This document shows, piece by piece, positions 50,085-61,914 of a DNA stretch of 64,000 nucleotides. The notes beneath the pieces are model-generated. The model was not told where the DNA came from. It searched no databases and was given only the letters and a program-made list of their open reading frames with translations. The position numbers were made by a program, and so were the translations under genes. Position 1 is the first letter of the stretch. Every line of letters begins with the position of its first letter. This DNA is from Dermacentor variabilis (lineage: Eukaryota > Arthropoda > Arachnida > Ixodida > Ixodidae), in NCBI RefSeq assembly GCF_050947875.1, contig NC_134571.1, positions 1,521,001 through 1,585,000 of the forward strand, given 5' to 3'.

Positions 50085-52490
50085 GCAGATGGAGATTAAG
50101 CAGATGACGCCAGCATACTAACTTATCTGTCGCATGAATTCGATTCCTTTTCGGAAAAAGCATCTCAGGAATCTACTGATGTAGATGCATTATGGCTACA
50201 TGTTAATAGCATTGTCCTGCACTGTGTAACTAATTATATTCCAATGCAAAAGAAAAAAGAGCACCTTAAGAATCCATGGATCACACGCGAAATCATCCAT
50301 GCTAAACGGCGCGCAAATCGGCTTCGTAAGGCAAACAAGAATAACCCAAAACCATCTACAACCTTGAAGTTAAAATCTGCAGTTATGCATTTCAAGGAGA
50401 AACTAAAAGATTCGAAACAATATTACTACAGTGTCACTCTTGTTAGCTTCCTAAAAATAACCCACAAAGATTCTGGAAACATTTGCGCAGTACCGAGCAG
50501 ACAAGAACCAAACTAACTGAAGAAGAAAAAGTGCAACGGCAAACAAATATAACAATTTCTTCAAATCAGTCTTCACCGAAGACAATGGTACACTCCCCCC
50601 TCTTCCACCATCCTATACGTCAGTGCTTGATCCCTTAATAATAACGGACGCCGGAATCCACAGTCTTCTCCTCAACATTGACCCTAAGAAAGCAAACGGC
50701 CCTGACGAAATTCCAAACGAATTCCTAAAAAAATACATGCTGAGTGGTGCAGTAGGTATCTGGGACACATTTTTCGTAAATCACTAGCAACTTCTAATCT
50801 ACCACACGACTGGAAAAAGGCTAGAATAATACCGATACACAAGAAAGGAGACAAAAATAATGTTGCCAATTTCAGACCCATATCTTTCACCAGAACTTCA
50901 TGCAAAATACTAGAACACATTATTCTAAAACACATGACAGTACTTCTAGAACGTGAAAACATCCTATCGCCTCACCAGCACGGTTTTCGATCTGGCTTAT
51001 CAACCATCACTCAACTAACAGAGGTAGTTCATGACCTTGCTCTTAGTGTTAATAATCGTTCTCAAATTGACATGATTTTACTTGACTTATCTAAAGCTTT
51101 TGATTGCGTGAGTCACATGTACACTAAGCTAATTGCAAAAGTGGAGCAAGCCATCGGGAAGGGAGAAGTTTCTGCTTGGATAACAGCTTTTCTAACACAC
51201 CGCTCACAATTTGTTATGTTTGACCACATGCCATCTGATTTCGTTCCTGTCACATCTGGAGTACCATAAGGCTCGGTACTCGGGCCGCTGTTATTTCTGA
51301 TCTTTATTAACGATATAACCAATAATATAGGGTGCAAAATCAAACTCTTCGCGGACGACTGCGTGATATATAAAGAAATTAACAGCCATAACGAGCATCT
51401 CGATCTTTCTGATTCCCTTAACACGCTAGCCGAGTGGTGCTCCCAGTGGCAAATGTCTATTAACGTCAATAAATCAGTGGCAATGACAGTAACAAGAAAA
51501 TAGCGACCCTCTCTTTTCACCTATATCGTTAATGGCACGCCTCTTTCGATAGTTGAGCAACATAAATATTTAGGGATAACGTTGACATCGAACCTCAATT
51601 GGGAAACACACATAACTGAGATTACAACTACTGCACTACGAAAGCTATTTTATCTAAAAAGACGCCTAAAGATCGCTCCAACGAACATTAAGCTTCTGGC
51701 CTACAAAACATTTGTGAGACCTATTTTAGAATACGCTAACACAATTTGGTTTCCTTACACAGCAACTAACATAACTAAACTTGAAGCCGTACAAGGAAAA
51801 GCCGCAAGGTTCATTCATAGCAAATATCATTCTACTGACTCACCGTCACGTCTCTTAGCTTCCTCAGGCCTCAACACATTATCGACGAGAGCGAAACAAG
51901 ATCGACTAAAATTTCTGTTTCAAATGCTACAACGTCAGTATAAAATTGATATCACCCAGTACATTTCATATTTGCAATCTAGAATAACACGGCATCAACA
52001 CGAACATACGCTAACCGAGTATTCCTTTTCTAATGACGCATTCAGGTACTCATTCTTTCCTCGGGTAATCAGAGAATGGAATGAACTTAACTAGTCATTA
52101 ACAACGACAAACTCTTTATCCCTGTTCGTTTCACAACTGGAGCTCAGCATAAGAGATTATTAACGACTTCTCATGTTTGTTCCCTAATCTCTTTATGTTA
52201 AACTAACAGTACTTAGAAAAAAATGTGTACACTTGTTTGTTCCCAAATATTTCACGTTTTTGCTTTGTCTATGATATGCCCCGGTTGTTGTTCATTTTAT
52301 TCTGCTTTGTTTAGTGTTCTGTTGTATACCGTATCTCCCTTATGTTTTGTATTTTGTTGAATATCGTTGCTTTTTCATTCTTTGTGTAGCTCGCACATGT
52401 ATTTATGTAGGGAAAAAAGTGTTCATGCCCGTCTGCTAGGCTCTCGGCTGAGAGCGGCAGTATTGTAAAATAAATAAATAAAATAAATAA
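50085..52490 (+). pseudogene. CR1/L2-like LINE, 5'-truncated, inserted in the family A LINE
   Basis: The plus-strand frame starts in the endonuclease-RT linker (HLKNPWITREIIHAKRRANR). It runs through QHGFRSGLSTITQLTEV, ILLDLSKAFDCVSH, SGVP with a stop then GSVLGPLLFLIFINDI, and the catalytic FADDCVIYKEI near 51347. The tail (KLFYLKRRLKIAPTN, then RPILEYANTIWFPYT and AVQGKAARFI) ends ...RVIREWNELN at 52094. The 3' end is AAATAAATAAATAA. ATTAT flanks it at 50080-50084 and 52491-52495. Several frameshifts show decay. Confidence 0.85.
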
Positions 52491-52735
52491 ATTATCCCGG
52501 CATCTCTTCGCCCTTTTGCTATGAGAGACTGCTCGTGCTTTTCCGTGTACATCTGCCCTTTGTTTATCCATACCCCGAGATATTCGTATTCGGCCGCTCG
52601 GGGTATGTCATGGCCTTGTAAGCTCCTGATCAGTTGTATCGTTGAAAAACATCCCACCGGACTTAGCTGCACTAAAACTGAAACCTAGACTGTCTCCTTC
52701 GTCTCCACAGCAATATACCAAAGTTTGGTTGGTTG
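52491..52735 (-). pseudogene. Family A LINE RT, continuation 5' of the insertion
   Basis: The minus strand reads YCCGDEGDSLGFSFSAAKSG, a EYEYLGVWINKGQMYTEK segment and GRRDAGI, which directly precedes IMKHRAL across the 2.4-kb insertion. Truncated at about 52735. Confidence 0.82.
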
Positions 52736-52814
52736 GTTGAACGATCGCAGCGCCAGATTTCCCTCTAGTTGTACTAATACGAAACTCTATGATCTGGGGG
52801 CTTTTGCTCCTTGA

Positions 52815-54213
52815 ATATTGGCGGCGAGGAGTTACGGAGTCACCATCTATCGGAAGCGCCTCGCTGGCGTAGTATGAGGGATCACGCGGCACGCTCCGCA
52901 TAGGTTTCGCTGTCAGCGCTCACTGAAAACATCACGCGGAAGCTTTCCCGGGCATGTCTGTAAGTACTTTGGAAACGAGAGAAGTTTGCACTGTCTAAAT
53001 AATAATCTTGGGCAAACTGAAAGCACAGAATCGTTTACAGGCGCTATCTGTTTACCGAATACGTACAGTGAACGCCACTGCGCGCGGTCGCCGCGATGGA
53101 GTCTCTCGAACCGGCTTCTTGCGTGAAAGGTAGGCAAACGCTGAGAGCAAACTATGTGAAATATGTTCTTATAGTGTTTGTATAACTAAATGGAGCGTAA
53201 TAGAACGAAGCCTCAATGCATCGATCGCACAGGTTCGCAGCGACCGACTGCGCGTCTGCATGCTTGTCCGCGCACTGTTTCGCTTTCGCCGCGTGCGCGT
53301 TTTGACACCGTGCCATGAGCTTTAGGCCGCAGAATATGAGCATTTGACAGTATACAAGCAATCATTGCTGCGTGGGCGCTATCAGAGCTGTTCAAAAATA
53401 ATTTCATTGTAGAGACTTCGACGCCTACGGGGACTGTGATGTGCCGTCGCGACGATTCAATCTTTTTTTTTTCTGAATTCTTTGACCTTTCAATATTATT
53501 TCTCGAGTTGCGTCGCACTGTATGTTTATCGGTGTTCTCAGCGTGCAATTTCCCGCTGCTCCTTTTTTGTAATTCAGGGCAATAATTTATAACACAAACA
53601 TGACCATATGCCATGCTTTCTTTAAATGTGCTTCTTACCGCTCCCTTTCCACTCCACTGAACTTGCCAGTATGCATCAACAAGGTCATAGACCAAACCGT
53701 CATGACATTAGTCGGGCAGCGGACTCGGGCGAGCGTCTCAGTGCGCGTTTTCCGAACATCGCAGACCCGGCGCCGTAGCAGAAATCTTCCTCGCGTCTGT
53801 GCTTGCTGCATACCCGAGCTGTAGCCGATGACTGTTTGCCGGTTTTATGTTTCGCGAGCCAAGCTTCACGCAGCTTATTGTCCTGCGGCTACGTGTGAAT
53901 AAGGCTGACACCGCCCTCCGTTACGTACGTCCGGCCCTGCGGCACCGAGCAGTAGCCTACCATGTTGCGCGCCTTCAAAGGCAGCCACTACCTATTGTAG
54001 TGCTTTCAAGCGTTGTAAAGGAGACACTCGAAGCGGGAAAATTTCGCCACTAAATGAAGACCGCAGCGTACGAGGGAATTGAAACTCTCGTTTTCAGCTC
54101 GCTTTGGAGCTCCCGAAGCAGCCGACGCGGCCGCTATGTCCACGTGATCCCTAATAGCACGTCACGCCTATGGTGGCGCCAGCTTTTCCAGTGGTGGAGC
54201 TCGAGACCAATAT
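52815..54213 (+). repeat. 1.4-kb repeat, right copy
   Basis: Second copy of 43807-45206, offset 9007-9008 bp, same ATATTGG...CCAATAT ends. The first ~190 bp differ more than the rest. It includes the same start-plus-donor motif at 53096-53133. Confidence 0.85.
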
Positions 54214-54301
54214 GACTCTGCCTAGGCACTACGGAGGAGAGAGAGAGTAAAACATCTGTATTATTAACATTTGAATGGCGAGAGCAGTGTGGGAGGAACC
54301 C

Positions 54302-55237
54302 TCAGTCCAGGGTCCCTAAGATGATTCCGGCGATGTTTCGAGCCCGTTGTATCACAGCTCGGAGGACCTCGGGTGGTCCGTCGCGGAGGGCATCGTCCCA
54401 CAGCTCTTTGTTGCGTAGGGGGTAAAGGAGAGTTGGCAAGGGAGGAAAGAGATTTGCAGTGCACTCAATCGTGACGTGGAAGATTGTGGGCGAGCTGCCA
54501 CAGCCAGGGCAACAATCTGTATAACAGTGTGGGTAGAATTTATTGAGAGAGACAAGATTTGGAAAAGTTCCGGTTTGTAACTGGCGTAATGCCACTGCTT
54601 CCTCCCGCGAGAAGGACGGCGGTGGTACGGCATGGGTGCGACGAATGTGTGTATAATGACGGAGTATGTCTTTGTAACGGAGCAAGGGGTCCCCCCACTC
54701 TGCACTAGTCGCCTCACCACGCCGAGCCGCCCGGAGGGAAATTTCTCGGGCAACCGCACGTGCGCGTTCGTTACCCGGCAGCGAGGTATGACCAAGGGTC
54801 CAGAGTAAGTGGATGCGGGGAGGTGTGGTCGGTGCATTTTGCCGGATCTGTTTGAGAATTTGGTGCGCCGCTCTCGGGATGCCATGTCCTGATAAGAACG
54901 CCCGACATGCCTGTTGCGAGTCCGTCAATATATACACTTCCTCAGGAACACGGATGGCGTATCGAATTGCAAGAGCAACACCGATAATTTCTCCGTAAGC
55001 GGCATTTGTTCCGCGCATTGCAGCAGAGTCTCTCAGGGATTCGGTGCCATCAAAAACTACCGAGGTATAGCCCTCTTGAGTGCGTGATGGGTCCGTGTAT
55101 AAAGTATGTGCTTCCGGGATGTTTTCAAGCATGCGGCCAATGTATCGTACACGGGCTTTGTGCCGCCCTTTGTCATGCTCGGGGTGCATATTACGTGGCA
55201 ATGGATGAATACTTAGTGCTTGGCGTATCGCTGACAA
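54302..55237 (-). CDS. LINE ORF2 C-terminus: RNase H and Cys-rich tail
   Basis: This open 311-residue segment reads LYTDPSRTQEGYTSVVF, GEIIGVALAIRYA, VYILTDSQQACRAF and HLLWTLGHTSLPGNERA. These are the successive RNase H motifs carrying Asp, Glu, Asp and the final His/Asn block. It then gives FSREEAVALRQLQTG and CCPGCGSSPTIFHVTIEC. RNase H in ORF2 is diagnostic of the I superfamily; it removes template RNA. It is in fact the end of one interrupted ORF2 rather than a separate gene. Confidence 0.85.
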   Translation of the reverse strand: MSAIRQALSIHPLPRNMHPEHDKGRHKARVRYIGRMLENIPEAHTLYTDPSRTQEGYTSVVFDGTESLRDSAAMRGTNAAYGEIIGVALAIRYAIRVPEEVYILTDSQQACRAFLSGHGIPRAAHQILKQIRQNAPTTPPRIHLLWTLGHTSLPGNERARAVAREISLRAARRGEATSAEWGDPLLRYKDILRHYTHIRRTHAVPPPSFSREEAVALRQLQTGTFPNLVSLNKFYPHCYTDCCPGCGSSPTIFHVTIECTANLFPPLPTLLYPLRNKELWDDALRDGPPEVLRAVIQRARNIAGIILGTLD

Positions 55238-58200
55238 GATCGTTGGACAAGTTTCAGACTCAAGGGGTGGGACAGAGTATCCTAGCCGTGTGAGATGGCG
55301 GCCAGTAGGAGTGAGTAGGAGGCGCTGGCGATGGCTGACCCAATGTGCCTCTCACAGCTCGCCTAGTGTGTATTGTGTCCCTAAGTTAAGGAGACGGCGC
55401 GTTCGGGAGGCCATGAGCCAGCTTCGTCGCTTTGCGAATCATTGCGTCTATGCGAAGTTGTTGCGCTTGGGTCAACCGCTGAAATGGGGGATGGTAGTTA
55501 AGGCGGCTAATCACGCATGCCTCCACCAAGCGCAGCAGGTCCTCTTCTCGAAGGCCCGAGCGCCTGTTGGAGACCCTCCGGATCATGGCCAGAATTTGCT
55601 CAATCTGGTCTGGATAGAAGGGCAACAGTATAGTTTGACCTGCCATCCGCTTGGACGTGTAGGCCGAGGACACGAGCACGATTAACCTGTGGTATCGGTG
55701 TGCCATCCACTGTTAGATACGGGACCGTTTCCTGAGCCTACTTCGAGTTCACTAGACCACATCGAATCGCACCACAGCTAATTAAGGAGCGCAGAAGCCC
55801 GGATACCACACTCCTGAGGCGCGGCACGTGCAAACAAGTTGGCGGCCCCCACTTCGTGTGCCGCAGGTGGAGCTATTCACTGCTTGACTCTTCCCGAAAG
55901 TGAAGCGAGAGCCTGGCACTGTTGCGGGTAAAGTGGGTCCCGAAGCAAAACGGCTGTAATGCGCCGTGAAAACCTGGCAGCGTCGCCCCCATCCATCTAA
56001 AGTGACGGCGCATTGCAAGTCAGCAAGGCAAGACCGCAGGGAGAAGTAAGCCCTCGCCGAATGGCCGAAGATGGCGTCACCTGAGCGGGCTCTCCCATTG
56101 GCCGAACGTGACGTGTCTTCGAGACACCGAAGGGCTTAAAAAAGACACAGACCGAGAGCATTCCTAGAGCATTGCTTGATTCATCTCTTTCGAACTTCTT
56201 GCGACGGGCCGCAGCGTCCGAGTTGCTGCTGGCCCGTAATGACTTTTAAGACAGTTAATATACGCTCTCTGTAAATAATGTAAATAAACCTCCCAAGTTT
56301 TTCCCCCCAAAGTCCTCCTCAACTCCTACACCACGTGCACAGTGATAGGGGGAGTAGAGGAACGGCTGCGGGGGCGAATCATTATGAGCTCGGACTTTTC
56401 CGGAGCACATCTTAAGCCGCATTTTCTCGCGTACTCGGAAACTGTGTCGACTGCTCGCTGCAATCGGTCCTGGGTGGCTCCGTCGGAACCCAGTGTCGAC
56501 CAGATAGTAATGTCGTCCGCATAAATAGCGTGGGCGACATCAGGGATCTGGTCGAGTAGCAGGGGGAGCCCTGCGAGCGCGATATTGAATAGAGCAGGGG
56601 AAAGAATTGAGCCCTAGGGTGTCCCGTGCACGTCCTACAAGCTAGGCGAATCGTACCGGATCGATGCGGTCCCATTCCTACGGTGGCTGTGCGATCTCGA
56701 AGAAATGCGCCGATATAGTTGTACATACGAATTCCACAGTGTGAATGTGCAACATTGCGAAGGATCAGGTCATGTTCAAATTATCGAATACCCCTTTTAG
56801 GTCTAAGGCCATGAGTGCTCTCGTTTGAGCGGACGACGGAGGTCCTATGACCTCCTCCCGCAATTGTAAAAGCACATCTTTGGCAGACAGATGAGCCCGA
56901 TAGCCGAATTGAGAGTTAGAAAAGAATTATTTTTCTTCGAGGAAGGGCTGCAGACGCCGCAAGAGTACATGCTCCATGAGCTTACCAATGCAGGATGTTA
57001 GGGAGATGGGTCGTAAGTTTTCAACCTTAACAGGCTTGCCCGGTTTGGGGATCAGTGTAATGTCGGCGTGTCGCAATGCTTGGGGAAGCATGCCCTTGCG
57101 CCAGCAATCATTGAAGATATGGATGAGGTGGTTAATATCCGCGTCACTGAGGTTACGAAGGGTGGCGAATCGGAAGTGGTCGGCTCCCGGTGCCGTGTTG
57201 CGGCGTAGGTCTTGTAGGACCACCCGCGCCTCGTCAGGTGTGATATCTGCATCGAGCAATTCGTTCGCCTCGCCTACATAAGGATAGTCAGGGTACTGCG
57301 GCGGCGGGACTGTGGGTATGAAATGCTTCTCTAGCTCTCTGAGGAGTGTCGATACATCGTCCCTGTACTCGTGCATTAGGATGTGCAGCTGTTGAAATGT
57401 TTTTCCCTTTGTTGTGGTGGGATCTGTGAGTGAGAGAAGAATCGACCACGTTTTTGCTGTGCTCAATGTGCCTGAGAGGCGATCGCAAAATCCTCGCCAG
57501 TTATTCCTCGTAAGGGTCTCTGCATACTCCTGGGATTCCCGTGTAATTTGATCTATACGTTTCCTAAGTTTGCGGTTGAGGCGTTGTCGTTTCCATCGTT
57601 GTGTCAACCCTCTCCGGACATTGCAAAGATGAAGCAAATGCGGATCTATGCCTGGTGTCTCGGTTGTGGTGCGCAGTGTGCACGTGGTGGCCTCTAGATC
57701 TTGTGTGAGAGAGTCAAGCCAGCGTTCGTACCCGTGGGCCTCAGGTTGGTCCTGGCGACGTTCCCTGAATTTCGCCTAATCCGTTATACGCAAATTTCGC
57801 TCGGGCCTGAGCGCACCCCGTAATGACAAGGTGGTCGCCACAATGTAGTGGTCACTACCAAGGTGCTCCTCCAAAGGCCCGTACGCAACGACTGGGCCTG
57901 TATTGCGCACGAAGGTAAGGTCAGGGCAGGTGTCACGAGATACGCTGTTGCCTATCCGAGTGGGGTGCTCTGGGTCGGTAAGCAGTGTGTATCTCATGTT
58001 ACAGATGACATTCCATAAGCGGGTCCCTTTAGCCTGCGATTTAACGTAACCTCGTGCAGTATACGGAGCGTTGAAGTCGCCGGCCGCACAAACCCGTCCA
58101 TACCTACCAAATTCTGTTAGTAGGTGCTGAAAACAGTGCGTTCGCGAACGGGGGGAACTGCATACATTGAGTATAGACTCTCGCTGCGTTTACCTTGAGT

Positions 58201-58500
58201 AATTATTTCCAATATTTGGTGCGGAATGTCAATGTTAGTGGTATGCATGCGACATGTAACATGTTTCGAAACTAAGGCTCCCACAAGAGGAGAGACACCC
58301 GAGAGCGTGCTGTAGCCGGATAAAGAAGGGGTGCAATTGATTTCCTGTAAGAGGATGACATCGGAATGCTTCGTGGATATGGCGATATACTGCTGTAGGG
58401 AACCACGTTTTCGGCGGAATCCCCTACGATTACACTGCCACACCACTAGTTGCTCCACGTTACGCGGCGCCATCATCAAAGCGAGAGGAAGCAGGCGGTC
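55238..58500 (-). pseudogene. LINE ORF2: AP endonuclease and RT, interrupted
   Basis: Endonuclease at 58500-57776: QLVVWQCNRRGFRRKRGSLQ, VILLQEI with the metal-binding Glu, and HLGSDHYIVATT with the final His. RT: NTAPGADHFRFATL and RPISLTSCIGKLMEHVLLRR at about 57190-56950, QFGYRAHLSAKDVLLQL, MALDLKGVFDNL, and the catalytic YADDITIW near 56515. The end of the palm leads into the LTR insertion at 56328; after it VPYLTVDGTPIPQVNRARVL resumes near 55715. Multiple frameshifts. Confidence 0.85.
55776..56328 (+). mobile_element. LTR-like insertion in the LINE RT
   Basis: About 550 bp of GC-rich sequence has a TTAAAAAAGACA promoter-like word near 56135, an AATAAAC near 56282, and a pyrimidine-rich end. 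CACCAC flanks it at 55770-55775 and 56329-56334, and the LINE codons rejoin when it is removed. It looks like a solo LTR of an unassigned retrotransposon; TG/CA ends are not obvious, so this is tentative. Confidence 0.55.
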
Positions 58501-60419
58501 GTGCATAGGGAAGCGGGCGCCGGGTGCCCACATTTGAAGGCTGCGGCCGAGCGCCTTGGTCGGAATGCGCGCTTTCGTTGTTACCGCTAAGCTCAGGAAC
58601 TTGCATGCGTGCGAAAGTGCACTCTATACATGATTTCACTTGCTCCGTAATCCCTATTTGAAGGTCCTCCCTTTGGCTTTCTATCCTGTCCAGAGCCGCC
58701 TGCATACTAGTGCTCATGCCTGCCACCAGCGCGTCCATTTGTTTTTGCAGGCGCTCACAGCGCGCCTCCATGTCACGACGTAGGCGGGCTGTTACTATTA
58801 GAGGATCGGGGTTTGATAACGAATTGGTAATAGGGGAGGGGGTAGGGAGAGATTTACGGGGCGGAGCGAGCTGTGAAGGACCCTCCACCTGACCTACCTC
58901 CAGAGGCGCCTCCTTTGCTGTTTTCTTCTCCGGGGTCCGCTGCACCCCTGAAGGGACCAGGGTCACCTTGGCTGGGGCGTTGGTCTGCAGGGCCGTCTTG
59001 TAGGGTTGTTGGAAGATGGGGAAGGATGGCGCTTCTCTGGGAGGCGCCCCGATGCCTCGCGGGATCGGGACCGAGACTTGGAGCGGGTCCGGAACTTGCG
59101 ACGGGATCTCGAACGATTCTCCGACCGGACTTGTCTGGTCTCCTTCGCTGGGGCGCGCGACGTTCGAGTCTCCGCCGTATCTGTGGTAGTGGTCGGGTCG
59201 CTGGAGGGTTGGAGTTCACGCTGCTCTTTCTCTAGAGCTTTCCGCACCCAAGATTTCTTCAGTGTCTCCTAGCACGCCGCGGGCAGTTTGGATCCGCTGT
59301 AGGGTGGGTCCCGTCACAGCATCTGCAATGTGGGGTGCACGGATGTGACGGGGTAGGGTTGTCAGTCCCGCACGTCGCGCAAATGACCACATGCGGCGTA
59401 GGACAGTAATCATCCCAATGGCCGAGCTTGTGACATATCTTGCAAACCAGTTGGCGGGGTCGATGGGGGTAGCAGCGGAGTTCTGTACCATAGAAACGCA
59501 CGTAGCGAGGCACTTTAAGTCCTTCAAATGTTACCAACGCAACGTTGGTTTGACCCATCATTCGTGCTTGAAGTATTTGAGTTCCATGAGCCAAAAGCTC
59601 ATCCACTAGCTTGGAAGACGGTGTACCGGGCAAAAGACCAGGAACAATTCCCTTGCATGAGTTGTCTGGGGCCGCAAAATATGTTGTGATGGTATAGACC
59701 CGCTGACCAAGGTTCACCTCCCTCACCTTGTACAATGCGTCGGCTACGTGTGATTGGGGTGTGCTGATGATTGCCAAGTTCTGCTGAGGTCGCAGTCGGA
59801 ATATGATGTCCTGACGATCCTCGGTGGTCAAGTCGGCTGCACTCCATAGAGCACTGGCGAGTTCTGGGCGCGTCTACTTATCAAGACAAAGTCCTCCGTG
59901 AGGCCGCAGAATGATCTTTTCATCGTGCAAAGGAAGTTGAGGCAGGTTCTGATTCCGACTGCGCTTGCGTACGGTAGGCTGGGAGGCGTCCGGAATGCCC
60001 AAGATGTTCTCGGAGGGTTGCGTCTTAGCGTGCGTTTGACGGATGCGTCGCTTATGTATGACTGTATTCCAACAGCCACCTGTGTCGTCGTCAGTTTTGT
60101 AGTCGTAAATGTTCGGGGCAGCATCTTCCTCCATCCTTTCCCCGGTCGGAGTGTCCACCTCTCGTTGTTGGGAAGGAAAATTGGCGATGATGGGATCGGC
60201 GGCCACTCCCGCAGTATCCACCTCGGGCGTCTTCGTTGTTGCCGAAGAACGCGCGGCGGCGTTCTCCGTCGCCGATTGCGTCTTCTACTCGTTGGAAAAT
60301 GACGTTGCGGTAGATAAATGCTCCATCGAACCTGAGCGGTGAATTGGCCGAAGGCCCTTTGCACGCCCGTTTAGAACATGGGCCTCGGAAGAGCTGAAAG
60401 CTTGGCGATCTTGGTTCAT
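58460..60419 (-). pseudogene. LINE ORF1 (gag-like) with three zinc knuckles
   Basis: It starts at the ATG at 60419 (MNQDRQAFSSSEAH) and reads through an acidic/polar N-terminus. A TAG at 59874-59876 splits it in frame, then EDRQDIIFRLRPQQNLAIIS continues. The zinc knuckles are CKICHKLGHWDDYC, CATC...SHPC and CRCCDGTHPTADPNC at about 59440-59290. An Arg/Ser-rich stretch (SENRSRSRRKFRTRSKSRSR) and a terminal coiled-coil-like segment follow in shifted frames. Such ORF1 proteins bind element RNA. Confidence 0.8.
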
Positions 60420-60681
60420 GGTGTAGAAAACACGCCAAGGCAGTTATGGCCCCGGCAGGGGCAGCCGCGTCGGAACTGCTTCAGAGCTGTATAGGCGCGG
60501 GGAGCGGCAAAAAAGTCCCGGGATGAAAAGGCGGTCGGTGGGAAACGGCGAGAAAGCCGCTTCCCATATGACTCCTGGCGAAAGCGGCCCGGTCAAGGGT
60601 GGTCGGTGAAGGTCGCGTCGTCTCGGTGGTTGCGGAGCTCGCCGACGACACGTCCGTTCACTTCGGCCGACTGATTGGATT
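60420..60681 (-). mobile_element. LINE 5' UTR
   Basis: A GC-rich leader lies between the 5' target duplication and the ORF1 start. No promoter element could be assigned. Confidence 0.5.
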
Positions 60682-60692
60682 CTACGCAGGAG

Positions 60693-60792
60693 GTTTCTTA
60701 GCGCGTCTTCTATGCATTTGTCCCGTAGACAAGCTGGCATTGCGGAGTGCGGTCGAGCTTGTCTTTACGCTCCGCCGCTGGTTGCCTGCTCG
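60693..60792 (+). repeat. Right half of the LINE target repeat
   Basis: GTTTCTTAGCGCGTCTTCTA and following words match 42533-42645. The left half is at 54209-54239. Confidence 0.7.
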
Positions 60793-60841
60793 ATGAGGAA
60801 GTGTTAGGATTGGGGGTTCAATCCCATCGCTCGTAACCCGT

Positions 60842-61098
60842 TGTCAAGATTGGAGTCCGGCATGAATTCGAAGGTAGCTGGCCCATGCCGTCGTCCAACT
60901 TATCCACGCTGAGGACGTTGATGAAGGGAAGGACTGCTTCTCATCGAGAACGAGGAATATGGGTTTATTTACAGTATTTACATGCAGTTCATCAGTCTAG
61001 CACGACTGTGGTTTATAAACACTCGGTTCCCCCTTGATTCCAAGGGAACGGAAACGTTCGTCCAGTCATTGTAAACACGCCGCTCTCCCCGGGACGGC

Positions 61099-61168
<70 letters not shown>

Positions 61169-61900
61169 ACGCACACGCGCACACACACACACACAGGTTC
61201 ACGGTTCGGAACCGACGTCACACGGACTTCGTAGAACTCGGGGCTGACCCCCGCAGCGCGGCCGGGTGCACCTTTGTCTTGCGTCTCGGACGGCGCGTGG
61301 GAAGGAGCCGCAGCCGACGTTCCCGCGACATCTCCCCCGCTCCCGGCCGATCCGGTTGGCGGTGTCGTGTTGCGGCACAAAGCCTACTTCGTCGAACTCA
61401 TTCAGCCACAACGGCGACGAGGCTAGAGCGTAACGCCAAGGAAAGTTGCCGCCCCTGTCGCATGTGGCTGGCAAAACTTGCACTTCAGCTGGCCGTTCTT
61501 AACAGCGCCTCCATGGCTCGGAAAATCTCGACTGTCCAGCGCTGACAGCCGCTGGGCAGGAAGAGAATGGCTGCTGGCCAGGGGGTGATGCCTCGGCTCG
61601 CAGCGACCACTTGCGTAATGAAGTCACCGCCCCAAAACGTCCAACAAGGACAGGCAATTGCAAAACGAACCCCACAACACGGCTCTGCGCCGAGATGACG
61701 TACTTTGGCTCTCACTTTAGACCCGCTAGGCTTCAAAGAAAACATAAGTGCAGAAACAAAAATGCTGCATTTCGCTATGCCAAATTTTTGAAGCAATCTC
61801 GTGCTGAGAAATTCAGCAATCAAGGAGGGAATCCTGCTAAATGAGAGGGAATCTTCTTTAACAATATTAACACTAGTAACCCTAAAATTTAGGCGGGACC
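60842..61900 (-). mobile_element. Probable 3' LTR of the Gmr1-like gypsy element
   Basis: On the minus strand it follows directly after the RNase H remnant. It contains an AATAAA at 60964-60969 and ends ...CTTGACA at 60842. A (CA)n microsatellite at 61101-61195 lies inside. No second LTR is in the window, so the limits are inferred. Confidence 0.45.
61101..61195. repeat. (CA)n microsatellite
   Basis: About 45 CA units with a few GC-containing variants; GT-rich on the element strand. Confidence 0.9.
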
Positions 61901-61914
61901 CTCAAACGCAGAAT

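Larger units (their letters stand above)
54240..60681 (-). mobile_element. I-superfamily LINE, near full length
   Basis: Eleven-base target duplications CTACG(G/C)AGGAG lie at 54229-54239 and 60682-60692. The element reads, on the minus strand, 5' UTR, ORF1 with zinc knuckles, ORF2 with AP endonuclease, RT, RNase H and Cys tail, and a 3' end in TCTCTCTC. The pre-insertion site exists empty at about 42520. An LTR at 55776-56328 interrupts the RT. Frameshifts and stops make it inactive. Confidence 0.85.

Noticed and set aside
58873..59235. Long plus-strand frames in the 58-60 kb region
   Set aside because: They are antisense to LINE ORF1, whose zinc knuckles and Arg/Ser region explain the composition.
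60800..60842. A tRNA 3'-end-like GGGTTCAATCCC stretch next to the LTR, considered as a tRNA gene or primer-binding site
   Set aside because: There is no cloverleaf and no A-box, and its side of the LTR is wrong for a primer site of the adjacent gypsy element.
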